A DNA stretch of 5,541 nucleotides from DATGHS01 sp035307785 (lineage in GTDB: Bacteria; Planctomycetota; Planctomycetia; Gemmatales; Gemmataceae). The notes under the pieces were generated by a model. That model ran no database searches. It was not told the DNA's origin and saw nothing but the letters and a program-made list of their open reading frames with translations. The stretch is from the NCBI GenBank assembly GCA_035307785.1, contig DATGHS010000186.1:1-5541 (forward strand). Reading direction: 5' to 3'. Each line of letters opens with the position of its first letter. Within the stretch, counting starts at the first letter, position 1. Shown here piece after piece: positions 1 to 5,456 of the stretch. The position numbers and the translations under genes were made by a program.

Positions 1-792
1 AAATACGCTGTGATCCGCCATCACCAGAATCTTGCCATGACTTTCAGGATACCATTTGGCTTGTGCGAAACGAATTGGGCCACGAACGAACTTTGAGCTT
101 TTGGCGTCTTGGCAAGCCGGTGCAATCTCGGCGATGGTCTCCAGTTCGCTCGACGCCGCCAGATAGCTGGGCCGGTTCGTCGCCACCCGAGTCAGTTGCG
201 TCTGGTTACGAAGGGCTTCAGGAAGGTTCTGCGCCTGCTCCGGCGTGACATGGAACAGATTCGGAATCTGACCTTCGCGCGCGGGCTTCAAGAAGGGACA
301 CACGGGGTTTCTGTGATAACTTTCGGTGTGACCAGCATCGCCAAGAGCTTCGAGTTGTGTGCCGAACACCTGTGCATCGAAACTTCCCGCCCAGCCGCCT
401 TTCGTGGATTGATCGCTCGCAAAAAAGACGGCCCCGCCATGATCGACAAATGCCTTTACGCCGCCCCGAACTTCGTTCAAGCGATCGGAATAAGAAATCC
501 CGTATTTGTCCGAACCACGGAAGGCAATGATTATGGTGCGTTTGGGATCGGCTTTTTCCAGTTCGGCAAAGTCTTTGATCGGCTTCAGACCGTACTGGCC
601 CAAAATGGCCTGGAAGCCTTCGGTTCCGAGAGCCTGAATCGGACTTGCTTGCGCCCGCATTGGCAAGCCGGTTGGCTTTTGCGCGAATAGCGAACCCGCG
701 ACAAGAATAAGCGCGACAAAAGAGCCGGCAGCGCAAGCAAGGGACGTCCCTTGCTTGCGCTGCCGGCTCATTGCTCGCCCATTGCCGGTCAT
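1..792 (-). CDS. DUF4350-like exported/anchored protein, 3' end beyond window (partial)
   Basis: This frame is open from ATG 792-790 to the left edge (264 codons) with no stop, so the C-terminus is missing. The start overlaps the stop of the upstream gene as ATGA (792-789), which favours 792; a second in-frame ATG lies at 771. No strong Shine-Dalgarno sequence precedes either, consistent with translational coupling. The N-terminus reads as a signal peptide or anchor: a basic stretch (SRQRK, residues 9-13), then the hydrophobic core SFVALILVAGSLFA (24-37) followed by Q38. DUF4350-like features follow. These are SPIQALGTEGF (about 50-60) leading into a small alpha/beta domain, a GGAVFFASDQ strand and turn, a RNPVCPF segment, and LVMADHSVF at the edge. 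The family has a class I amidotransferase-like fold without clear catalysis and is usually encoded beside DUF4129, MoxR and DUF58 genes. The family call rests on remembered motifs. The start region carries a perfect palindrome (722-769). Confidence 0.75.
   Translation of the reverse strand, partial: MTGNGRAMSRQRKQGTSLACAAGSFVALILVAGSLFAQKPTGLPMRAQASPIQALGTEGFQAILGQYGLKPIKDFAELEKADPKRTIIIAFRGSDKYGISYSDRLNEVRGGVKAFVDHGGAVFFASDQSTKGGWAGSFDAQVFGTQLEALGDAGHTESYHRNPVCPFLKPAREGQIPNLFHVTPEQAQNLPEALRNQTQLTRVATNRPSYLAASSELETIAEIAPACQDAKSSKFVRGPIRFAQAKWYPESHGKILVMADHSVF
722..769. repeat. Perfect 48-bp palindrome inside the DUF4350-like gene start
   Basis: Positions 722-745 are the exact reverse complement of 746-769, with no spacer and no mismatch; the symmetry breaks at 721/770. 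The arm begins GAGCCGGCAGCGCAAGC and the centre is GGGACGTCCC. As RNA it would fold into a roughly 22-bp stem with an ACGU loop. On the minus strand it begins at the G of the ATG at 771 and encodes residues SRQRKQGTSLACAAGS, which form the polar start of the predicted signal peptide. The length is 16 codons, so it does not disturb the frame. It has the form of a REP-like or other dispersed palindromic element, but no second copy exists in this window. Confidence 0.9.
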
Positions 793-2156
793 GGCGCGGC
801 CGTCCCGGCAAGGAGGCAGAGATCCTGGCGCGCTCGATCCATTACCGGTTCGGGAATTATCTCGGGCGGAGGCGAGTAACGGGCCTGCTCATAAACGCCG
901 GCCAGGTTTTCGGCCTGGGCCTTTTGCGCTTCTTCGCCGAGATGGTCGGCCACCTCGTGGTGATGCCACATCTTGGCTGGCGTGCCACATTTCAAGAGAG
1001 CCAGGTAGTCGAAGGCTTTCACCAGCTCTTCCCGCGTGCGGATAAGCCACGGATTTACCGGCCAATCGTTCACACCATTTTCTGACGGCTTAATGCGCAC
1101 TTGGCTGAGCGGTTTGAGCAGGAAGCGCCAGAGGACAAACCCACCGATCAATAGCACCAACAGCGTTACAATGATCGAGCCGGCTTTGCCGAGTTCGAGC
1201 ATGGCACCCCCCGAAGGCGCTCCGCCCATGCTGGCCATTTGCGGACCGCGCGGTAAATCGGGTCCATTGATGTGCGGCGCATTGGGCAGGTTCGACCTGC
1301 CTATGCCGCTGATGTTCCGATCGAGGAACCGGCCAGTGCCCTCCATATTCCGGCCGACGCGGCTCCAATTCACGTTCGGTAATTTGCCCTCTTTCCAAAA
1401 ACGGGAAGAAGCGGTATTGCTGAGATCTCGATTCCCAATCTTCTCCACGAAGCGCTGCAAAGCGGGCGAATTGCCCATCGATTTTGGCAAGCTTCGTTCC
1501 AACCGATTGAAGAAGTCACTCTGCCGTTGTTGAGAGCGGTTGGCGCTCGGGTTGGCCTGAGGCAGTTTCGGGAGGTCCGATCCTTTGGCGGGGCCGGAGC
1601 CACCGGTTTGAGAAATTTCCGGGGGCCGAACTGTAGGGTCTGCACCTGGAGTCCTATTGGGGCGCCACGGAGTGCTGCCGCCAGAACTGCGGTTTGGGAA
1701 AATGATCGGTCCGGAATTGCTCTGCCGGGCGTCGACTTGAAGTTCGTCTACGGCGCCAGGAAGGAATTTACCGCCATTTGGTCTGTCGGGCGAAGCCGGC
1801 TGCGCGATTGCATCCTTAAGTCGTTGCTGGAAGGTAGGATCCTTGGTGTCAAGTTGCGACAGCATCCGCTTCAGCGTTTCGTTCTTTTCAAGAAAGTCTT
1901 TGCGCGCTTGTGGATCGTCGAGGGGCCGCTGGTTCTTGGCGATTTGATTGAGCAAGTTGTCAAACAATTCCGGCTCTTTGCCGTTGGTCGGGCGCCGGCC
2001 TTCCATCTGCTTTATCAACTGCTGCGCCAAATCCGTCGACTGACGCGGCTTTCCCCCTTCACCCACGAGCGGAATATGCGAAGCGCTATCTTGCCCGGCC
2101 GCCGTGGAAGCAGCCAGGAATACGAGTGCGGTCATCCAATGCCAGCGCGAATTCAT
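789..2156 (-). CDS. Single-pass membrane protein with C-terminal DUF4129-like domain
   Basis: This 455-residue protein begins with a signal peptide (about 1-21, core TALVFLAASTAAG). A polar region follows (about 40-120, with helical, charged stretches rich in Q, K and E), then a long linker rich in Pro, Gly, Asn and Ser (about 120-320). One transmembrane helix lies at about 326-347 (SIIVTLLVLLIGGFVLWRFLL), and a charged C-terminal domain at about 372-452. That domain has the DUF4129 pattern: REELVKAFDYLALLKCG, a W/H-rich turn, then VYEQARYSPPP. DUF4129 proteins are envelope proteins of unknown biochemical role, often next to MoxR ATPases, DUF58 proteins and transglutaminases; no transglutaminase core is visible here. 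The signal peptide plus one helix imply that the large linker is periplasmic and the DUF4129-like domain cytoplasmic. The start ATG overlaps the HEAT gene stop as ATGA (2156-2153), and its own TGA (791-789) overlaps the next start. The gene is certain; the domain name is fairly sure. Confidence 0.85.
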   Translation of the reverse strand: MNSRWHWMTALVFLAASTAAGQDSASHIPLVGEGGKPRQSTDLAQQLIKQMEGRRPTNGKEPELFDNLLNQIAKNQRPLDDPQARKDFLEKNETLKRMLSQLDTKDPTFQQRLKDAIAQPASPDRPNGGKFLPGAVDELQVDARQSNSGPIIFPNRSSGGSTPWRPNRTPGADPTVRPPEISQTGGSGPAKGSDLPKLPQANPSANRSQQRQSDFFNRLERSLPKSMGNSPALQRFVEKIGNRDLSNTASSRFWKEGKLPNVNWSRVGRNMEGTGRFLDRNISGIGRSNLPNAPHINGPDLPRGPQMASMGGAPSGGAMLELGKAGSIIVTLLVLLIGGFVLWRFLLKPLSQVRIKPSENGVNDWPVNPWLIRTREELVKAFDYLALLKCGTPAKMWHHHEVADHLGEEAQKAQAENLAGVYEQARYSPPPEIIPEPVMDRARQDLCLLAGTAAP

Positions 2157-2731
2157 TTCGGAGTTCCTGGTTTTGGTTCCGGTGTGGGAAGTTTGCCCGG
2201 CACATCGGCCATCGGCGGCGCCATGGCCGGGCCCATACGCACCCCAAAAGCGGGCGACTCGATGCTTATCTGATTATAATCCGGACCGAGCACGCGGCTC
2301 AGCGCTTCGGCCGCCGAGCGCTTCACCATGGGTTCGGGATCTTTCAGCGTCTTTACCAGTAGCGGAATCGACTCCCGGGCTTGCGGTCCAATTCGGCCGA
2401 TGGCGTAAGCAGCGGCCGACCTCTCTTCTTTATTCGTATCTTTCAGTGCTTCCATTAGCGCGGGTAGCGCTTCACGGCCAATAGCAGCCAACGCCAGGGC
2501 CGCGAATTGCCGTACCTCAGAGTCGTCATCTTTCAGCGCTTCGATCAAGCCGGGAAGCAGCTCCTTGTACTCCTGTGCTGCCGAGCGCAGCGGCACCGGC
2601 GGCGAGGAAGGAAGCGGCGGCAAATCCAGCGGCCGCTGCGGCTGAGCGAACGCGAGCATGGGAAGCAAAAGAAGAGAAATCGGCACGATCCCGAAACGCA
2701 TCATCGTTGCAAACCCCAGAGGAATGCGCAT
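2153..2731 (-). CDS. Secreted HEAT-repeat protein
   Basis: This 192-residue protein has a long n-region and then a signal peptide core (about 11-29, FGIVPISLLLLPMLAFA, cleavage before Q30). A Pro-rich stretch follows (31-50). Three HEAT / PBS-lyase-type repeats span about 57-149, with recurrent motifs of the type LIEALKDDDSEVRQFAALALAAIG, each a pair of helices joined at a D/N-rich turn. The tail (150-192) is Pro/Met-rich. HEAT solenoids bind proteins and have no enzymatic activity, so this is probably a periplasmic scaffold or adaptor. The start at 2731 is chosen because AAGGA lies about 8 nt upstream; the ATGs at 2704 and 2701 would give a shorter, more typical signal peptide and cannot be excluded. 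Its TGA overlaps the ATG of the DUF4129 gene, which implies co-translation and probably a shared envelope role. The partner is not known. Confidence 0.87.
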   Translation of the reverse strand: MRIPLGFATMMRFGIVPISLLLLPMLAFAQPQRPLDLPPLPSSPPVPLRSAAQEYKELLPGLIEALKDDDSEVRQFAALALAAIGREALPALMEALKDTNKEERSAAAYAIGRIGPQARESIPLLVKTLKDPEPMVKRSAAEALSRVLGPDYNQISIESPAFGVRMGPAMAPPMADVPGKLPTPEPKPGTPK

Positions 2732-2932
2732 GCTGGGCTTCCTTTACCAGTTTACCGGTCCGGGGTCGCCGAAAGCAAGCGGCAATATTGCGCGATTAGC
2801 AACAATCGGAAGTTCCGCTACCGAGCGTACTGGGCCTGCACCATTGACTTTGCCGTTTTTAACGACGAGGCACAGCTCGCGCTTGCGACCCCACAGGGCC
2901 GCTGGGCCCAATACCAACCTGGGAAATCGGAT
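2732..2932 (-). other. Intergenic gap with an in-frame continuation after the DUF1559 stop
   Basis: This 201-nt gap separates the DUF1559 stop from the HEAT gene start. The reading frame of the DUF1559 gene stays open after its TGA for 62 codons, to a TAA at 2746-2744. It contains no ATG, only possible TTG/CTG starts, and no clear ribosome binding site precedes them. A weak hairpin (2896-2900 pairing with 2905-2909, GGGCC/GGCCC) lies just downstream of the DUF1559 stop but has no U-tract, so it is a poor terminator candidate. I see no convincing promoter for the HEAT gene here. The DUF1559 protein already ends in a family-like way (RAGGDIPG), which argues that the TGA is a genuine stop. Confidence 0.4.
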
Positions 2933-3829
2933 TCACGGCGCATCCGCGCCCGGAATGTCGCCGCCAGCGCGTGTGCAAAGTGCTTGAAAGGTTGGTAACG
3001 AAATGCTGTAAAACAACATCTTCACCGACCCGTCGCAGTACACGAACTGCACGCCGGCCACGTGCGAGGAGCCGAATCGATAATCGTAGTAAGACGCATC
3101 GTTGCGGTCCGGGGCCGGGACTTGGTAACCCCAACGGATCACGTCCCAATCATAGCCGTCCACGTACCCATTGTTTTCATCCCACATCCACGACTGGCTC
3201 CATAGCGCGCGGTTGAAATTTCGTTCGCCGACGAGAATAGTGTTCGACGTCCCATCGGTGATCGACGTGAGCCGCAAGCCTTTCTTCGAATTCGGCACGA
3301 CCACGCCGTTTTGTTGCGACCAATCTCCGCCCGAAAAGACGCCGGGGCCAGTGCCGCCGTTGCCGGCATAGTCGATGGCGCCGCGCATGGAATCGGGCAT
3401 GCCCGATTGGACTCCCATCAGCGCCTGCGGTGCACGCCGGCTGGGACAGAAGTAAATCTTGATGACCGCAGCCGCGACATCGGTGTCGTTCGGCAACTTC
3501 CAGACATTATCTTGCTCGATGTACGGTAGAATCTGATAGCCCCAGCCCCAATCCTGGTTCGGCGCTACTTGCGGCTGACCGGACGCGGTCTTGCTGCGTG
3601 GCTGCCACCAACCGCCGCCGGCGTCTGGCAGAATACCGTAGGTGTCGTGATGGTTATGAAAGGCGAGCCCGATCTGCTTGAGGTTGTTCTTGCACTGAGT
3701 GCGAGCCGCGGCCTCGCGCACTTTTTGCACGGCCGGCAACAAGAGGCCGATGAGAATGGCGATGATGGCAATCACCACGAGGAGCTCAATTAATGTAAAG
3801 GCTGAGCGCTGGATGGTTTTGCGCGACAT
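2933..3829 (-). CDS. DUF1559 family protein with prepilin-type N-terminus
   Basis: This 298-residue protein is a typical planctomycete DUF1559 (SBP_bac_10-like) protein. The N-terminus has the type IV prepilin signal FTLIELLVVIAIIAILIGLL (11-30), with the conserved Glu at mature position 5 (E15), then AVQKVREAAARTQCKNNLKQIGLA, the usual helix with NNLKQIGLA. The C-terminus has the H-X9-DG motif (HVAGVQFVYCDG, about 258-269). Length is within the family range. By analogy it is processed by a prepilin peptidase and inserted in the membrane or assembled in a pseudopilus; the family's actual role is unknown. The residue before the cleavage site is Ala10, not the usual Gly. The start at 3829 is supported by GAGG 8 nt upstream. 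It lies 75 nt after the lipoprotein gene on the same strand and is probably co-transcribed with it. Confidence 0.93.
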   Translation of the reverse strand: MSRKTIQRSAFTLIELLVVIAIIAILIGLLLPAVQKVREAAARTQCKNNLKQIGLAFHNHHDTYGILPDAGGGWWQPRSKTASGQPQVAPNQDWGWGYQILPYIEQDNVWKLPNDTDVAAAVIKIYFCPSRRAPQALMGVQSGMPDSMRGAIDYAGNGGTGPGVFSGGDWSQQNGVVVPNSKKGLRLTSITDGTSNTILVGERNFNRALWSQSWMWDENNGYVDGYDWDVIRWGYQVPAPDRNDASYYDYRFGSSHVAGVQFVYCDGSVKMLFYSISLPTFQALCTRAGGDIPGADAP

Positions 3830-3904
3830 GACAAGGACCTCGCTTTCGAGTTTGTCGGTCCAAAGAATATCGGCCAGATAATCTCCACAATAAGTTGATT
3901 CATT

Positions 3905-4339
3905 TCATGGCTTCTTAGTTACATCCGCCTTCTGAAATTCTTCGTCGGACATGGGCTGGACTCCCATGGCCGTAAGTACATAGCGCATGCCATTCGCGCC
4001 TTGCTGCTCATAGACGATGATGGGCGGCGGCATCACGTCGACTTTCCGAATGTTGCGCCCAAAAAGAATGACGTAAGGCAGACCATCGTGCGGTGAACGC
4101 AGGATCGCATCCGGGTCGCCAAGCTCCTTGAGGAATGGCTTGAGTTCATCCAAATCTTTGGGCGGCCGCCCCAATTTGTCGGTCGCGCGGTTGTACGCCA
4201 GTGAAATCGTGGTGAGATTGCTGGTGTCTTGCTGTTTAACCGCCGGAAGCGTGGTGCGCGTGCAACCGGCAAGCGCTACGCACAGGAATAGGAACAACCA
4301 AGCCGTTCGAGCCGGAAACTGCAGGTTGGGTCGGGCCAT
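3905..4339 (-). CDS. Small lipoprotein of unknown function, pseudopilin-like segment
   Basis: This 144-residue protein has a clear type II signal peptide: basic n-region (MARPNLQFPAR), hydrophobic core AWLFLFLCVALAG and lipobox LAGC with lipidation at Cys26. The mature part starts with a polar Thr/Gln stretch, then NLTTISLAYNRATDKLGRPP, DLDELKPFLKEL and DGLPYVILFGR. That order (helix, G-x-P-P, D-L-D-E-L, then a P-Y-V-I strand) resembles the globular part of GspG-like pseudopilins or the lipoproteins often seen next to DUF1559 genes. The resemblance is by eye only. It is the first gene of the minus-strand row, 75 nt ahead of the DUF1559 gene. A GAGG sequence lies 10 nt upstream of ATG 4339. 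A perfect TATAAT lies about 46 nt upstream, consistent with its own promoter. Confidence 0.82.
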   Translation of the reverse strand: MARPNLQFPARTAWLFLFLCVALAGCTRTTLPAVKQQDTSNLTTISLAYNRATDKLGRPPKDLDELKPFLKELGDPDAILRSPHDGLPYVILFGRNIRKVDVMPPPIIVYEQQGANGMRYVLTAMGVQPMSDEEFQKADVTKKP

Positions 4340-4384
4340 GGATTCAGGCCCTCGGGAGGAAAAGACGGCAAATTACGTGTTGCA

Positions 4385-4390
4385 ATTATA
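4385..4390 (-). promoter_or_regulatory. Candidate -10 box for the lipoprotein/DUF1559 transcript
   Basis: On the minus strand this reads TATAAT, an exact match to the sigma-70 -10 consensus, about 46 nt before the lipoprotein start. No good -35 hexamer is found 16-18 nt upstream (around 4407-4414 the minus strand reads GTCTCCTT), so this is only a candidate. The surrounding sequence is notably AT-rich compared with the neighbouring genes. Confidence 0.35.
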
Positions 4391-4436
4391 TCGGATATCG
4401 CCCGAAAAGGAGACATTATTTAGAATGTTGTGAAAT

Positions 4437-4448
4437 CAGGGCGCCCTG
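4437..4448. repeat. 12-bp perfect palindrome in the divergent intergenic region
   Basis: CAGGGCGCCCTG is a perfect inverted repeat roughly midway between the two divergent genes. It could be an operator for a dimeric regulator, but palindromes of this size arise often by chance in GC-rich DNA. Confidence 0.25.
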
Positions 4449-4529
4449 GCGTGCGCGATCTTCGTTTCTATTCGCCTGGACGGATACTACTTCCGGCTTG
4501 CCGAAGGGCCGTGACTCGATGCCGGCCTA

Positions 4530-4535
4530 TACAAT
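4530..4535 (+). promoter_or_regulatory. Candidate -10 box for the dienelactone hydrolase gene
   Basis: TACAAT, within TATACAAT, lies about 43 nt before the ATG at 4578. It matches 5 of 6 bases of the sigma-70 -10 consensus. No convincing -35 element is present at 16-18 nt spacing. Confidence 0.3.
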
Positions 4536-4577
4536 ACCGCTAATCAGAAGATTTGGGAATTCACCAGGAGACTGACT

Positions 4578-5363
4578 ATGCAACGAATGGCATTGGCAAC
4601 TCTATTGGCACTCACGACGGGAGGTTTCGCCTTGGCCGAAGTAAAGACGGAGACCGTTTCTTACACATATGACGGCGCCACGCTGAAAGGCTTTCTGGCC
4701 TGGGACGACTCGGTTTCCGGTAAGCGGCCGGGTGTGCTCGTGGTGCATGAATGGTGGGGCTTGAATGATTACGCCCGCAAGCGAGCGGAGATGCTCGCCA
4801 AGTTGGGCTACGTGGCTTTCGCATGCGACATGTATGGCGAAGGCAAGGTCGCGGCTCATCCCCAGGAGGCAGGCAAATTCGCAACGGCAGTTCGCTCCAA
4901 CGCCAAGACCTGGCACGGCCGGGCACAAGCGGCGCTCAAGGTCTTGCAAGAAAACGACAAGGTCGATCCCAAGCGGTTAGCGGCGATCGGCTATTGCTTC
5001 GGCGGTTCGACGGCACTGCAACTGGCTTTCACCGGCGCCGACATCAAGGCTGCCGTGAGCTTCCACGGCGCGCTCACCCCGCCGACGGAGGAACAGGCGA
5101 AAGCAATCAAGGCGAAGATCCTGGTATGCCACGGCGCCCTCGATAGCTTCATTCCGGAGAAAGTCTGCCAGGAATTTCGTGCCAGCCTGGAGAAGGGCAA
5201 CGTTGATTACCAGTTCATCTACTATGCCGGCGCTCGTCACGGCTTCACCGTGGAGGGAGCGGAGAAAAAGATGGACGGCCTGGCCTACAACGCCAACGCC
5301 GACCACCGCTCCTGGCGCGAGATGAAAGCGCTCTTCGACGAAGTGTTCGCTGCGCCGAAGTAA
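4578..5363 (+). CDS. Exported dienelactone hydrolase family protein
   Basis: This 261-residue alpha/beta hydrolase belongs to the dienelactone hydrolase family. A signal peptide (1-20, MALATLLALTTGGFALA then E21) places it in the periplasm. The catalytic triad is visible: nucleophile Cys140 in GYCFGGS, Asp189 in HGALDSFIP, and His221 in ARHGFT. Glu58 in HEWWGL corresponds to the active-site Glu that controls the Cys in the Pseudomonas enzyme. The family hydrolyses dienelactone to maleylacetate, but many members have other or unknown ester and lactone substrates, and no aromatic-degradation genes are nearby, so the substrate is not assigned. The mature length fits the family. The start is supported by AGGAG (4566-4570) 7 nt before the ATG. 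The gene is divergent from the lipoprotein gene, stands alone on this strand, and is followed by a tRNA gene. Confidence 0.93.
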   Translation: MQRMALATLLALTTGGFALAEVKTETVSYTYDGATLKGFLAWDDSVSGKRPGVLVVHEWWGLNDYARKRAEMLAKLGYVAFACDMYGEGKVAAHPQEAGKFATAVRSNAKTWHGRAQAALKVLQENDKVDPKRLAAIGYCFGGSTALQLAFTGADIKAAVSFHGALTPPTEEQAKAIKAKILVCHGALDSFIPEKVCQEFRASLEKGNVDYQFIYYAGARHGFTVEGAEKKMDGLAYNANADHRSWREMKALFDEVFAAPK

Positions 5364-5365
5364 TT

Positions 5366-5382
5366 GCTGCCGGCATGGCAGC
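5366..5382 (+). terminator. Weak hairpin just after the hydrolase stop
   Basis: GCTGCC (5366-5371) and GGCAGC (5377-5382) form a 6-bp stem with a 5-nt loop, beginning 3 nt after the TAA. No U-run follows, so it may be an RNA-stabilising or pausing structure and not a classical intrinsic terminator. Confidence 0.3.
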
Positions 5383-5393
5383 GCGAACTGCGC

Positions 5394-5422
5394 TTGCTCG
5401 CATTTTGCCGGTTGCGTAGGAT
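5394..5422 (+). promoter_or_regulatory. Possible promoter for tRNA-Ser
   Basis: TTGCTC (5394-5399) and TAGGAT (5417-5422) are separated by 17 nt, a standard sigma-70 arrangement with partial matches (3/6 and 4/6). The predicted start would be close to 5429, upstream of the tRNA at 5457. Confidence 0.25.
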
Positions 5423-5430
5423 GATTTGCG

Positions 5431-5452
5431 GCTGGCCGCTTCGGCGGCCGGC
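5431..5452 (+). other. Stable UUCG-tetraloop hairpin abutting the tRNA
   Basis: Positions 5431-5439 pair with 5444-5452 (9 bp, one G-T wobble) around a TTCG loop closed by C-G, the exceptionally stable cUUCGg configuration. It ends 4 nt before the tRNA 5' end and has no U-tract. It could separate the hydrolase transcript from the tRNA, or lie in the tRNA 5' leader that RNase P removes. Confidence 0.5.
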
Positions 5453-5456
5453 AGCA

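Noticed and set aside
111..671. GGCAAGCCGG present at 111-120 and again at 662-671
   Set aside because: A 10-mer shared by two places in one gene is expected from codon bias; there is no further flanking similarity.
109..690. 193-codon plus-strand open frame opposite the DUF4350-like gene
   Set aside because: It has no recognisable domain and mirrors the codon structure of the real minus-strand gene.
218..811. Long minus-strand open frame in another phase over the DUF4350-like gene
   Set aside because: Its product is Arg/Ser/Cys-rich and lacks any fold-like pattern, while the overlapping frame shows a signal peptide, DUF4350-like motifs and ATGA coupling.
1527..2273. 248-codon plus-strand open frame opposite the DUF4129 and HEAT genes
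   Set aside because: It is antisense to two well-supported genes, its composition is typical of a GC-rich shadow, and no ribosome site or domain is visible.
2859..3149. Minus-strand frame overlapping the DUF1559 3' end and the gap
   Set aside because: The Arg-rich product is out of phase with the clear DUF1559 C-terminal motif and has no start signal.
4425..4433. AAGGAG followed by ATG TTG TGA on the plus strand
   Set aside because: The reading frame is only two codons long; the AAGGAG is more likely part of the minus-strand promoter region or chance.
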